Positions 26,574 to 36,665 are shown, counted from the stretch's first letter. The stretch: DNA of 64,000 nt from EW11 sp035765635 (GCA_035765635.1 DASTWZ010000038.1:67667-131666), one strand, 5' to 3'. Notes: a model not told the origin generated them from the letters alone. A program made the numbers and translations.

Positions 26574-27527
26574 TCAGCAACTGTCGACGTGCTCACCCAG
26601 TCTCGATTTAGCCGCGGCATTCGAGGGAATCTCTTCTACGGCGGACACAGCCGATGCGCGACGCATCGAAGAAAACGCTGAAGGCGGAACGCCAAAATAG
26701 CGTTTAAATATCCGAGAGAACTGGAACGCATCCATGTTCAGCTGATTAGCCACCGCCTTGACTGGAAATCCCAGCGATTGCAGACGTTCAGCCGCCCATT
26801 GAACTCGAAGCCGCTGCAAATACTGATAAGGCGTTTCGTTCTGAAATCGCCGAAACAGCCGTGTCATATAGGCCACATTTATATGACAAGCCGCGGCCAC
26901 TTGTTCGATCGTGCGGAGTTCGCGGAAATGAGTCGTTATATATTGGCGGCAACGGTCGAACACGGCCACCGACCGTGGGCTGGGCGAGCTTTCCTCGCGC
27001 GAGCCTCGCTGAATCCAAATCAGTAATATCTCGAGCTGTAGTCGAGCAGCCTGGTCCGCCAGACTGTCTCGGACGAAAGCCGCATCGATCATTGCGTCGA
27101 ACGCCTTGCGGATGGGGACCGGCAAACCGGTTTTGATTATCTGGCCGGGCTGCCGGCCAAAACGCTGTAGCATTTCCGCGGCATCATCCCCGGTGAAATC
27201 CACAAAGTACTTTCTCAGACGCTCGGTCTTCGAGGTACGGATGGAATGAGATATCCCAGGTCCGTAGGTGAAAACAACTCCCGGCGATAGCTCGTGGCGT
27301 TCGCCGGCAAGCTCGAGTTCACCCATGCCCGCAGCTACAAATTCAATCGAGTAGTATGGGAAGGAATTGCGTTCGATTATATAATCGGCGGCGCAATGCT
27401 CCCAGCCCCCGCACACAATGGCAAAATCCTTCGGACTCGGACTGAGATTCAAATAAAAGAGCTGCGCGTCCGTTACCTGCCGAGAAATAAATTCTGGCGC
27501 TTCCTGCGGATGTCTGGGGGAGGACAC
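26574..27527 (-). CDS. AraC-family transcriptional regulator
   Basis: A 317-aa regulator. The N-terminal part is an AraC-type cupin sensor (HELSPGVVFTYGPGISHSI, about residues 40-110). The C-terminal 100 residues contain the double helix-turn-helix (RTIEQVAAACHINVAYMTRL, then VKAVANQLNMDAFQFSRIFK and the PSAF closing motif). It lies between the VCBS/UnbV gene and the TonB receptor gene, all on the minus strand, with 207 bases before the receptor start. It is probably the local activator responding to a sugar. Confidence 0.92.
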   Translation of the reverse strand: MSSPRHPQEAPEFISRQVTDAQLFYLNLSPSPKDFAIVCGGWEHCAADYIIERNSFPYYSIEFVAAGMGELELAGERHELSPGVVFTYGPGISHSIRTSKTERLRKYFVDFTGDDAAEMLQRFGRQPGQIIKTGLPVPIRKAFDAMIDAAFVRDSLADQAARLQLEILLIWIQRGSREESSPSPRSVAVFDRCRQYITTHFRELRTIEQVAAACHINVAYMTRLFRRFQNETPYQYLQRLRVQWAAERLQSLGFPVKAVANQLNMDAFQFSRIFKRYFGVPPSAFSSMRRASAVSAVEEIPSNAAAKSRLGEHVDSC

Positions 27528-27616
27528 GCGTGATGTCTGCTCGAATTACACAGAGGGTCAAAAAGCCATTGGCAGTAGGCTGACCTATGCCCGCAGCCAT
27601 AGGCGGGCGGCATTTG

Positions 27617-30600
27617 TCACCGCTTCGCGATACTCACAGAGTTTTGGCCTGGAAGTACGCTGTAGTTCCGTGTGGTCCCGTCTGGCCAACGAACGCTGAT
27701 CGTGCCGGCGCCGGAATGCGAAGGCCGGCCAAAAAACACTACGGCGCGACTGCGGCTCGAGTAACCACAATGCGAATACACCTCAGCGACTTGAACCTTC
27801 GCTCCAGGTTCATGGTATTCGATGCGAGCTCCCAAATACGCCCCTGGGTCTTTGCGCATGTCGATATGAACCGCTAGAGAGGCGCGATTTTCGACTCCTT
27901 GATTCAGAAACACTCGCGGGGGGTGGTCACTCTGCGCAACCGCCAAGTCCGCCCATCCGTCGTCGTTCTCATCGAAAGCCTCGACGGCGGTTCCAGGACC
28001 TCTCACGTCCAGACCCGATTCAAAGGCCGCTGCAGTCGCAAACGCGCCTTGGCCGTCGCCCAAGAGAAGCTGGCTGAGTCCACCGTCCCACGGAGGAGAG
28101 GTAGGCTCGTTCGAATTCTGAACAATATAAATATCAACATTCCCGTCCCCGTTGAAATCACCTGCCACCATCGCCTGAGCCGACGAGATTTGCACGTCTC
28201 GCGGCAATGGCACAAATCGATAGACGCCATCGGGGCCGCTCAATAGCACGCCTGAGTTTAGTTCCGTGACCTCAACGCGAGGCAGCGTATCGAGCTTGGT
28301 GGCAAGGAGAACACTTTCGAGCGTAGCTTTCGCGAAAGTGTCATGGGTTGGATATGCCGGTCCAAGCGCGGGCAACTGGGCGCACAGTTCGCCGCGCGAA
28401 CGCCACGGGAAAAGCACTCCGTCTTCATAATACGCCTCGATTAGCGTCTGCCCGTTGCCGGCATTGGGATTATAATACAGCACTGCCGGATTCGAAACAC
28501 TGGCCCTGTACTGTGTGTTGAGACCGATATTACCAACGGCGTAGTCTATAAAACCGTCGCCATTGAAATCCGCCGCGGCGATGGATCGCCACCACCCCTT
28601 GCCTGCGCTCGAAAAGCCGAGCTTCTCGGTAACATCCGTCAGATTTACCCCACCGCCGTTGCGAAAGCAGTGAACCATTCCCCACTCCGTCGCGACGATC
28701 AAATCGAGATCACCGTCATTATCAAAATCGCTCCAAAGCGCCGCTGTAACATTGCCCACCCGTTTTAATTCGGGCGCAAGTTGATCGATTTCATCGCTCC
28801 AGTTGTTTCCACGCTTCACCAGGAGCGAGCATGAAGCGGGTTTCGGATATTGGCCCGGCAATGAGCGTCGCCCGACAAAGTATATAAGTTCCCCACCGGG
28901 TTTGAGGGTGGCCGCGGCAACTGCTCCGATTGCCTCGTTGGAACGCGCCCACACGTTCCGGGCGGCGGTCTCTTCGCTCGAAACTTGCTTCTGCAAGATC
29001 GGGGCCAAGTCGCGATTAACGGCTTCCATCAGCGCCGGATCGATTTTCCATGGCATCAAACGGTGAGAAATCTTCAGGGGTTTCGTTCGTGGCCTCGGCT
29101 CCTCGCCTGGCGGCAAATGCTCGACAAACTGCGGGTGATTCTCACGCGCTACAGCGGACTCCGACGCTTTTTCCTCGAGGGTATATTTTCGATCAGCGGG
29201 CAAATTTTCCCAGACGTTCAGTTTTCCACTTGGCCAAAGAACCTCGACGCGCTCCACGATTTCAGCCGCGCCCAAGCCAAAATGCACGACGGGCTCGCTC
29301 GTGGATTGATATCCCCGGGCGCATGAGAGCTGCGCCACTTGTTTTCCGTTTTGCGTCTGAATTCGAACAATCGATCCAATGCCAAATCGATTCGATTCTC
29401 GCCCGCGCAAGGCGAATATAATTCGATGACCGTCGGTGGTATTGTTCCGATATATCGACGGCGGCTTTTCGTAATTAGATACAACGATGTCCAAGTCGCC
29501 ATCTCCATCCAGATCACCCGTGGCACAGCCAAACGAAACGCCCACGTCGTCTAGCCCCCACGCCTTGCCGACTTCTACAAAATGCAGGTTCCCTTGATTG
29601 CGAAATGCCAGGTTAGCCTCTGCCAACACCGGGCTATTTTTCGTAATCAATATTTGCTCGTCGGCACTCGCCACATCCCGGCTTCGGGCGATGAGATCGA
29701 GGTTGTGATGCTCCCGATTCATTCCGGTAGTGACGTATAGATCGACCCACCCGTCCTCATCGAAATCTTCGAAACGAACACTCCAGGTCCAATCAGAGGC
29801 CGCCAAATCGGCCAGATAAGCCGCCTCCCGCACATGCCGGGTTCTAGTGGCCAAGAACAACGCATTGCGCGCGACCTGCCGAGCAGCGCCAGCGGCCCTT
29901 TCCTTTTGCGAATATCGTGCCGGTGCCAATGTACGCTGATCCTTCTCATGCGTCCGGCCCGCCATGTCCGCGACGAATAGATCAATGTGCCCGTCTCCAT
30001 CAACGTCAGCGGCATCACAGCCCATCGAAGAGAAGGGCGTGTGGGGCAAGGCATCTTCGGAAACCTCTTCGAAACGCGTCCCTTTGATATTTCGATAGAG
30101 TCGGTCAGGGCCCTGAAAGTCGTTGGCTATATATAAGTCCGGCCATCCGTCCTCGTCGAAGTCCCACCAAAAGCACGAGTGTCCCTGGCTCGCCTCGTTC
30201 GGCTGCAGTAACGCGCTGACATCGTCGAAGAAGCCGCCGCCACGGTTATGAAACAGATAATTTCGTCGACCACTCGGTTGCTCCGACGCATCCAAAAGGT
30301 TTGTTTGTAGCAATAGATCGAGCTGGCCATCGCGATCATAGTCGGAGAATGCGGCCATGACGCTCGAATCGACGACAGCCAAGCCCCTTGTCACGGCCTC
30401 CTCACGAAAGGTGCCGTTCTTTTGATTGATATAGAGAAGATTTTGGGCGCGGAATCGACATATATAAATATCGAGCCAGCCGTCATTGTTCACGTCGGCC
30501 ATCGCAACTCCCTCGTTCCAAACCCCCGACTTGGCGTTGGCCGATTCAGGCGAAAAGACTGCCAGCAAGGACGCGAGCATCCCTGTGCCCGTTTTGTCAC

Positions 30601-30982
30601 CCAACCCCGCCTTCTCTGTTACATCTTCGAATCTAAAATCACCGAGGTTTCGGTATAACCGACACGGCTCCGTCTTGTAGGAAACAAGCACATCGGGATT
30701 CCCGTCATTATCGAAGTCGCCGACAGCCACCCCTGTGCCGAGCGAGCCATTGTTATATTCCCGAAACAGCTTTGCCCATCCCGCGGGGTCATCGTAGCGG
30801 TTCTCCATTCGCAATCCACTGTGCTGAGCGTCTATGGCGGTGAATAACGTCTGCTCCTTCGACGGAGAACGCGCCCGAAGCGACATTGACGGCGGCAGAT
30901 TTTCAGAGAACCCAACACTGCAGAAAATAGCGCAATATATTACAACTCCCAAGCACCTCCAGCGTGGCAAGCGTCTCTCCAT
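27617..30982 (-). CDS. VCBS/FG-GAP repeat protein with UnbV domains (CRTAC1-like)
   Basis: A 1121-aa exported protein. The ATG at 30982 opens a signal peptide (WRCLGVVIYCAIFCSVGFS). Many FG-GAP/VCBS repeats with calcium-binding D-x-D/N-x-D-G loops (GDFDNDGNPDVLVSY, DVNNDGWLDIYI, DVDGDGHIDLFVAD) form at least two beta-propellers. ASPIC/UnbV domains follow each half: one near residue 540 (VRIQTQNGKQVAQL) and one at the C-terminus (ISVRWPDGTTRNY). Such proteins are secreted or surface-bound and often sit in glycan-use loci, with no known catalytic role. It follows the LacI gene by 77 bases. A longer start at 31072 overlaps that gene and is unlikely. Confidence 0.87.
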   Translation of the reverse strand: MERRLPRWRCLGVVIYCAIFCSVGFSENLPPSMSLRARSPSKEQTLFTAIDAQHSGLRMENRYDDPAGWAKLFREYNNGSLGTGVAVGDFDNDGNPDVLVSYKTEPCRLYRNLGDFRFEDVTEKAGLGDKTGTGMLASLLAVFSPESANAKSGVWNEGVAMADVNNDGWLDIYICRFRAQNLLYINQKNGTFREEAVTRGLAVVDSSVMAAFSDYDRDGQLDLLLQTNLLDASEQPSGRRNYLFHNRGGGFFDDVSALLQPNEASQGHSCFWWDFDEDGWPDLYIANDFQGPDRLYRNIKGTRFEEVSEDALPHTPFSSMGCDAADVDGDGHIDLFVADMAGRTHEKDQRTLAPARYSQKERAAGAARQVARNALFLATRTRHVREAAYLADLAASDWTWSVRFEDFDEDGWVDLYVTTGMNREHHNLDLIARSRDVASADEQILITKNSPVLAEANLAFRNQGNLHFVEVGKAWGLDDVGVSFGCATGDLDGDGDLDIVVSNYEKPPSIYRNNTTDGHRIIFALRGRESNRFGIGSIVRIQTQNGKQVAQLSCARGYQSTSEPVVHFGLGAAEIVERVEVLWPSGKLNVWENLPADRKYTLEEKASESAVARENHPQFVEHLPPGEEPRPRTKPLKISHRLMPWKIDPALMEAVNRDLAPILQKQVSSEETAARNVWARSNEAIGAVAAATLKPGGELIYFVGRRSLPGQYPKPASCSLLVKRGNNWSDEIDQLAPELKRVGNVTAALWSDFDNDGDLDLIVATEWGMVHCFRNGGGVNLTDVTEKLGFSSAGKGWWRSIAAADFNGDGFIDYAVGNIGLNTQYRASVSNPAVLYYNPNAGNGQTLIEAYYEDGVLFPWRSRGELCAQLPALGPAYPTHDTFAKATLESVLLATKLDTLPRVEVTELNSGVLLSGPDGVYRFVPLPRDVQISSAQAMVAGDFNGDGNVDIYIVQNSNEPTSPPWDGGLSQLLLGDGQGAFATAAAFESGLDVRGPGTAVEAFDENDDGWADLAVAQSDHPPRVFLNQGVENRASLAVHIDMRKDPGAYLGARIEYHEPGAKVQVAEVYSHCGYSSRSRAVVFFGRPSHSGAGTISVRWPDGTTRNYSVLPGQNSVSIAKR

Positions 30983-31059
30983 TTTAACGAGACGCAGGTG
31001 GCGCGAAGCAAGTTCGTGGGGCCTCAGTAGCCAACAAGCGCTACGTCCAGCGATGCCGC

Positions 31060-32142
31060 CTAAATGGCGCACTCCAGTGGAGGAAGATTTTTCGGAGTCT
31101 GCATCGACTCACCGGGATTCCACGTGCATTCGACCAGCGTGGTGGTCGGAATCTTGACCGGCCCAAACAGGCTCTGCCGCATTTGCGAAGCAAGCATTTC
31201 CACAGCGATTTCTCCGATACGATTAAAGTGGTGAATCACTCCTGCAATTGCGGGCTGCGCTTGTCTCAACAATACGTCTATAAAGGGAAGTTTTGCGGCC
31301 TCCTTCTTTTCCCAGAAGGCGATATACTGTTTAACCATATCAGCTTCACCAATTATAATCTGGGGCTTAAACCGACCCATCCAGTCCTGAAACGCACGGC
31401 AACTGATCTCGCACATCGCAGATTGTTGATGGGTACCTGTGACGCGGTGGATGGAGATTTCTCCGCCGTGGGGAGATGCCCACTGCTCAGCCGCGATTCC
31501 AGAGGTCCACGCGCCCTCACAGTTTTCATCCCAAGTCTCATGCATTACGAAGCCAATTCTCGAATAACCGGAGGCGCGCGCCTTCTGGACGGCGAGCCGG
31601 ACCGCGCCGTTTCGATCGCTACAAACTCGATGCAGATTCGATTCACACGGCATGTTATCGATCTTAACGGCGGAAAACTTGTCCCACTCTAAAGAGAGCG
31701 GCGTTTGGAATTCATCTCGATTTGGCCCAACAATGAGCCCTGTGATTCCCCTCGTATGTATAATATCGCTCAGCCGGCTGTGAGATAAGCCAGGCTCGGC
31801 CATCCAAAAATGCTCCAACTTGAATCCGAAGCCGCGAGCGGCCGATTCGGCGCCAGCAAAATACTCCGCATCAGGCGAGCTGCGCCGCCATCCATATCGA
31901 CTCGGCCCGTTCGTGATGTAGGCGATCGTTGCCCCAGGGCGACGGCCATGAACCTGAAATCTGTAGCTGATGAGCGCGTGCAGCACGGGATCCGGCCGGT
32001 ACCCCATCTCCTCGGCTAACGCGCATATTGTTTTCCGCGTCGCATCTGGAATACGCGGGTTGTTTCGCAACGCCAACGAAACGGTCGTGTAATGAACTCC
32101 TGCACGCTGAGCGACATCATTCAATGTTACCCGAGTACTCAT
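31060..32142 (-). CDS. LacI-family transcriptional regulator
   Basis: A 360-aa repressor. I chose the ATG at 32142 because the helix-turn-helix then starts at once (TRVTLNDVAQRAGVHYTTVS, hinge at EEMGYRPDPVLHALI). The effector domain follows (GLIVGPNRDEF, ASGYSRIGFVM). It sits downstream of the GH51 gene and upstream of the VCBS/UnbV gene, all on one strand. It likely controls the arabinose-related enzymes and the receptor. The final codons (PPLECAI) fit a full-length protein. Confidence 0.92.
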   Translation of the reverse strand: MSTRVTLNDVAQRAGVHYTTVSLALRNNPRIPDATRKTICALAEEMGYRPDPVLHALISYRFQVHGRRPGATIAYITNGPSRYGWRRSSPDAEYFAGAESAARGFGFKLEHFWMAEPGLSHSRLSDIIHTRGITGLIVGPNRDEFQTPLSLEWDKFSAVKIDNMPCESNLHRVCSDRNGAVRLAVQKARASGYSRIGFVMHETWDENCEGAWTSGIAAEQWASPHGGEISIHRVTGTHQQSAMCEISCRAFQDWMGRFKPQIIIGEADMVKQYIAFWEKKEAAKLPFIDVLLRQAQPAIAGVIHHFNRIGEIAVEMLASQMRQSLFGPVKIPTTTLVECTWNPGESMQTPKNLPPLECAI

Positions 32143-32430
32143 TATTGGATCATGCACTTTCGCAGATCCAAGCTCGCTTTCGCCCACTATATAAGGCGGC
32201 CATGCCAGCGTCGGTCTGCGGTCGTTCGATAAAAGGGCGTCGCCGAATCAGCGACTCACGGCGGCCATGATAAATCCTGTTGCGGTATTCTGGAATGGCC
32301 ACGCTTGACTGACTGATCGCCATTCTTGACCACCTGCTTCTCCAGCACGCGCACAATTTATCCGTCGTCGTATGACTGGTTGCCCGCCGAAATACGGGCA
32401 ACCAGCGGCAGGCGTAGATGTTGCGCCTGA
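32143..32430. other. Intergenic spacer between GH51 stop and lacI start
   Basis: This 288-base stretch has no gene. It contains the 11-bp stem hairpin at 32376-32405 and an AT-rich tract near 32190 (ACTATATAAGG) that may belong to the lacI promoter. GGCGGCCATG occurs twice (32206, 32259). No convincing LacI palindrome was found. Confidence 0.5.
32376..32405. terminator. Hairpin downstream of GH51 gene
   Basis: CTGGTTGCCCG and CGGGCAACCAG form a perfect 11-bp stem with an 8-base loop, 26 bases past the GH51 stop. There is no T run on the minus strand, so it may protect the mRNA 3' end or depend on Rho rather than terminate by itself. Confidence 0.5.
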
Positions 32431-33975
32431 TCAGGAGCGCTCGACGTGAACAATGATCTGGGTGAACGAATGCGCGGGAAAAGCGAAGTGAAGACTCGCG
32501 CCAGATGCCGACATCTCGCTCACCTTGGGCGCATAATTCTCCCGCTGTTCGAAGGTATACGGCTTGTTATCAACATCCTCGCTGAGGATCTGACTGACCT
32601 CAGCTCGACCCGAAAACGTCCCCGACGAGTTAAAGATGTCGGTCTCTATGACATCGGTCTTGTGTCGGTTCACCACATTGATGACCACCTGTTTACTCGC
32701 GTTATCGAAGACCGACGAAACGTCCAGATACGGAATCTTCGAATAATACTCGCTCGTTTTGAATGTATCGCAGGTGACCGTCACATCCAGCGCGGTTCCA
32801 CGGCAGTGTGTGGAATATAGTTTAAAGGCATGGAATAGCGGAGATTTGTACGTTTGACCGGTTTGCTGATCACGCGCCAAAAGCGACGTCAGCAACGTAT
32901 AGTTGGCCATTTTGACGACGTCGGCATGGCGAATAAATGCGTTGAAGTATTGAGCTAAGGCGAGAGTGGATAAATGCCCTCCACGAAAGGGGGGCGCCCA
33001 TTCATCGAACGAAATAGCCATCGGTTTTTTCTTCTGCACCGCGGAGACGGCCTTCAGCTGACCGGCTGTAATCGTGATCTTCTCGTCGAGGTCCATGGCT
33101 CGCTGCCCCATCAGCACGTAGTAGTCTTTCGAGTCATCCCAATACCGATGCATCGAGATGTAATCAGCGATGCCATAAAGGCCTTTTATCACTGTCCAGT
33201 TCCACTCCACCCAGTCGAGGTTGTCTTTATAATTGGATGAGCCGTTCGCGATAAATTCCAGGTGCGTCCCGGGCGAACTCAAGCGCATGACTTTGGCGGC
33301 CTCGACGGCAAACTTCACATAATCTTCCGCATTCTTGTGCCCCATGATCCAGGGCGCTCCGTCCACTTCGTTGCCCAGGCACCAATATTTCACCTGATAG
33401 GGCTCGGGGTGCCCATACTCGGCGCGCTTGTCTGGCCAATACGAGCCGGTCGGAGCATTGCAGTACTGCACCCAATATCGGGCGTCATCCAGTGTTCCCG
33501 TTCCCATGTTAATGCAGATGACATTTTCGGAGCCGATACTCTTGTTGAGTTCGATCCATTCGTCTGTGCCGACCTGATTGGGTTCGATGACGCCCCAGGC
33601 CAGCTCCATTCGCTTTGGCCGCTTGTCCTTTGGTCCGATGCCATCACGCCAGTCATAGCCAGCAACGAAGTTGCCGCCGGGCCATCGCATCTGTGTGATT
33701 TGGAGTTCTCGCGCGGCATCGAGCATGTCTTTGCGGAACCCGTTTTTATCAGCCTCTGAGGAACTTGGATCGTAGAGCGGTCCGTAGAGAGTGTTGAATT
33801 TCATCTCGGGGCGGTTGAAGCCAATTGGCTCCATGAAGACGCCGTAGATGTGCGGATCGATCGCATCGATTGCCCGGTCGACATCGACCTTGATGGTCGC
33901 CGTCGCAGCGGAAAACAAACAAAGCGGGGTATATAAGAGAAAAGCAGCACCAACGATTTTAAGCAGTTTCATCAT
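32431..33975 (-). CDS. GH51 alpha-L-arabinofuranosidase
   Basis: A 514-aa exported enzyme of family 51 that removes alpha-L-arabinofuranose from arabinoxylan or arabinan. A signal peptide is present (FLLYTPLCLFSAATA). The catalytic residues are visible: acid/base E203 in WCLGNEVDG and nucleophile E325 in ISFDEWAPP. The RWPGGNFVAGYDWRDGIGP motif (about 98-115) and the C-terminal beta-sandwich are standard. Most bacterial GH51 enzymes are cytoplasmic, so the signal peptide points to extracellular or periplasmic action. It diverges from the GH3 gene. Confidence 0.93.
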   Translation of the reverse strand: MMKLLKIVGAAFLLYTPLCLFSAATATIKVDVDRAIDAIDPHIYGVFMEPIGFNRPEMKFNTLYGPLYDPSSSEADKNGFRKDMLDAARELQITQMRWPGGNFVAGYDWRDGIGPKDKRPKRMELAWGVIEPNQVGTDEWIELNKSIGSENVICINMGTGTLDDARYWVQYCNAPTGSYWPDKRAEYGHPEPYQVKYWCLGNEVDGAPWIMGHKNAEDYVKFAVEAAKVMRLSSPGTHLEFIANGSSNYKDNLDWVEWNWTVIKGLYGIADYISMHRYWDDSKDYYVLMGQRAMDLDEKITITAGQLKAVSAVQKKKPMAISFDEWAPPFRGGHLSTLALAQYFNAFIRHADVVKMANYTLLTSLLARDQQTGQTYKSPLFHAFKLYSTHCRGTALDVTVTCDTFKTSEYYSKIPYLDVSSVFDNASKQVVINVVNRHKTDVIETDIFNSSGTFSGRAEVSQILSEDVDNKPYTFEQRENYAPKVSEMSASGASLHFAFPAHSFTQIIVHVERS

Positions 33976-34364
33976 GATACAAACACTGGGGTGAACCAGG
34001 CACGTGGCGGCTCCCCGCGTGGGGAGCCGCCTTCCCTGGTTAGCGCAATTGCGGACCTAACTACCCGTAGACCACCGATTCCCCCGGCGGTCTAAGGCGC
34101 GGCCATTTTGACTGGTCGCAATGATAACTCAAATCGACAGAGGTTGTACTTTAACGTATAACTCTCGGTATATATTGAACGAATCGCATATAGATTTTGC
34201 AAGGAGCTATTCCGCCGATGATATTACATAACTTGACCGATATATGTGTATTATTGACCAATCGGGCTCGCGCGGCGTTCACCATTTGCCAGCGGCCGTT
34301 CGTCGATTAACTGCGCATTAGTCCACCGACGCGACGTCTGCGAGCTCGGGACCGTACAATCTAT
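33976..34364. promoter_or_regulatory. Divergent GH51/GH3 control region
   Basis: This 389-base spacer between two divergent hydrolase genes contains two hairpins near the GH51 side (33994-34041 and 34068-34094) and a long AT-rich tract at about 34120-34260 that is well suited to hold both promoters. No match to the ACGAAC-N4-GTTCGT operator was seen. Confidence 0.6.
33994..34041 (-). promoter_or_regulatory. Strong hairpin in GH51 5' leader
   Basis: GGCGGCTCCCC and GGGGAGCCGCC pair perfectly around a GCGT loop. Outer arms AACCAGG and CCTGGTT extend the stem, for 18 base pairs in total. It ends 19 bases before the GH51 start codon, so it could block or stabilise the leader. No T run follows. 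An upstream imperfect repeat at 34068-34094 (TAGACCACCG / CGGCGGTCTA) adds a second stem. Confidence 0.6.
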
Positions 34365-36665
34365 ATGCCTCCACTCTCTCGTTTCCTGACTCGTTTTATC
34401 GTTCTCCAAGCGTGCTTGGTGATCGCAACGTCCATCGCACGTTCCGCAGAAGAAATCTGCGCGAGCTGCGGGGGCCAAGCAGTGCGTGCCCCGGATTTAG
34501 CCGATGCATTCTCGAAGGCGGCCTTACAGCCTCCCCAAATCAGCGAGCCGATAATCTGGCGAGATCCTTCACATCCCTTCGAAGACCGGGCCAGGGATCT
34601 GATCCGCCGGATGTCGCTCTCGGAAAAAGTTTCTCAGCTCCAGAATGCCGCACCCGGAATACCGCGCCTCGGGCTCCCGGCTTACGATTACTGGAACGAA
34701 GCCCTGCATGGCGTCGCGAACAACGGCATTGCGACGGTGTTTCCCGAGCCCATCGGCGCGGCCGCTTCGTGGAATCCGGCGCTGCTTCACCGCGAAGGAA
34801 CCATCATCGGCATTGAAGGACGCGCCAAGTACAACGACTACGCCAACAGAAATCAGGGAAACTCGAAATGGTGGACCGGGCTCACCTTCTGGACGCCTAA
34901 TATTAATATATTTCGCGACCCTCGGTGGGGCCGGGGTCAGGAAACGTATGGAGAAGATCCATTTCTCACCAGCGAGATGGGCATCGAGTTCGTAAAAGGC
35001 ATTCAGGGAGACGACCCGAAATATTTTTTGGCGCTGGCGTGTGTAAAGCACTTCGCCGTTCACAGCGGACCAGAACCGGAACGGCACAAGTTTAACGCGG
35101 AAATTTCGGAAACAGATTTATTCGATACTTACCTTCCGCAGTTCGAACGCGTTGTCCGCGAAGGCAAAGTCGGCGGCGTGATGAGCGCGTATAATTCCAT
35201 CAACGGCGTGCCAGCGAGTGCCAACGGCTTCCTGCTGAATGATCTTCTTCGCAAGCGCTGGGGCTTTGATGGATACGTTGTCTCCGACTGCGATGCCGTT
35301 CGCGATATATATGGAAAACAGCAGCATCACTATGTAAATACTCCGGAGGAAGCCGCGAGCGCCGCGGTAAAGGCAGGATGCAATCTGTGCTGCGGAGGTG
35401 ATTACAACGCGCTCGTCCGCGCCGTCCAACAGGGATTAGTCACGGAGAGTGAAATCGATTCTTCGTTGTATCATACGCTCTGGACCCGTTTCCGGCTCGG
35501 CCTCTTCGATCCCGTGGAAGCTGTTCCCTACTCGAAGTATTCCCTCAAAGACAATGATCTCCCGAGTCACGGCCAAGTGGCTCTCGAACTCGCCCGGCAA
35601 TCGATTGTGCTCCTGAAAAACGATGGCATCCTCCCCCTCGATCGAGCCAGGTACAAGCACATCGCCGTCATCGGCCCAAATAGTGATTCCAAGTCGATGC
35701 TCGAGGGCAACTATCATGGCTCCTCCTCCCACCCGATTTCGATTCTCGACGGAATCCGCCGTATCGTCGGCCACGATATCGAAGTCACCTTCGCGCTGGG
35801 CGCGCCAATAACGACCAAAACCGAAACGGCGCCTTGGAGCGGGCAGGACAATACAACGTCCCGGTCCGTGGCGGATCTAAAAGGCGAGGCCCTTCGAAAC
35901 GCTGCACTCGCCGATATTATTATATACGTCGGCGGCATTACTGCGGCCCAGGAGGGAGAAAGTTTTGATCGTGAATCAATCGAGCTCCCGAAGGTGCAGG
36001 AGGATTTGATCCAGGCTCTCCATGCGACCGGAAAGCCGGTGGTGATGGTAAACTGCAGTGGCTCAGCCGTGGCGTTAACTTGGGAAGACCAGAATCTCTC
36101 CGCGATCGTTCAAGCCTGGTACCCCGGCCAGGAGGGCGGTCGAGCCGTCGCCGAAGTCTTGTTCGGCCTGGTCAATCCCTCCGGACATCTTCCGGTCACG
36201 TTTTACAGATCGACGCAGGATCTCCCGGAATTTTCGGATTACTCCATGAAAAATCGGACGTATCGGTTTTTCACGGGCCAGCCGCTTTATCCATTCGGCT
36301 TCGGACTCAGTTATACAAAGTTCGAGTATTCCGATTTTCAGGTAGTAGAAAAAAGCGACGGGGCTCTCAGTGTGACGCTCACGGTCAACAATGTGGGCCA
36401 TCGAGACGGAGACGACGTGGTGCAGCTCTATGCCACGCGTCCGCCAGGCACGCCGTCACAAGAGGCTCGCTTCCTCTGTGGTTTCAGTCGCGTGCATGTG
36501 CCAGCAGGAAAGAAGCTGGCAATATCAACCACCGTGCCGCGTGTCGCCCTCCGCCGCTGGGATCCCAATAAAAAAGAATATACCGTGCCATCCGGCGTGT
36601 GGTCCATCGGCGCAGCGGAATCCTCCGCGGAGATTCGTCAGAAATCACAAATCGAAATTCACTAA
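34365..36665 (+). CDS. GH3 beta-xylosidase/beta-glucosidase
   Basis: A 766-aa exported GH3 enzyme. After a signal peptide (cleavage near ARSAEE), the TIM-barrel domain carries the KHF motif (VKHFAVHSG, about 228) and the nucleophile D308 in VVSDCDA, a form common in beta-xylosidases. The alpha/beta sandwich domain follows (KHIAVIGPNSDS, GGITAAQEGESFDRESIELP), then a C-terminal fibronectin-III-like domain (YPFGFGLSYTKFEYS). Next to GH51 it would release xylose from debranched xylo-oligosaccharides. It overlaps the convergent gene by 4 bases. Confidence 0.92.
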   Translation: MPPLSRFLTRFIVLQACLVIATSIARSAEEICASCGGQAVRAPDLADAFSKAALQPPQISEPIIWRDPSHPFEDRARDLIRRMSLSEKVSQLQNAAPGIPRLGLPAYDYWNEALHGVANNGIATVFPEPIGAAASWNPALLHREGTIIGIEGRAKYNDYANRNQGNSKWWTGLTFWTPNINIFRDPRWGRGQETYGEDPFLTSEMGIEFVKGIQGDDPKYFLALACVKHFAVHSGPEPERHKFNAEISETDLFDTYLPQFERVVREGKVGGVMSAYNSINGVPASANGFLLNDLLRKRWGFDGYVVSDCDAVRDIYGKQQHHYVNTPEEAASAAVKAGCNLCCGGDYNALVRAVQQGLVTESEIDSSLYHTLWTRFRLGLFDPVEAVPYSKYSLKDNDLPSHGQVALELARQSIVLLKNDGILPLDRARYKHIAVIGPNSDSKSMLEGNYHGSSSHPISILDGIRRIVGHDIEVTFALGAPITTKTETAPWSGQDNTTSRSVADLKGEALRNAALADIIIYVGGITAAQEGESFDRESIELPKVQEDLIQALHATGKPVVMVNCSGSAVALTWEDQNLSAIVQAWYPGQEGGRAVAEVLFGLVNPSGHLPVTFYRSTQDLPEFSDYSMKNRTYRFFTGQPLYPFGFGLSYTKFEYSDFQVVEKSDGALSVTLTVNNVGHRDGDDVVQLYATRPPGTPSQEARFLCGFSRVHVPAGKKLAISTTVPRVALRRWDPNKKEYTVPSGVWSIGAAESSAEIRQKSQIEIH

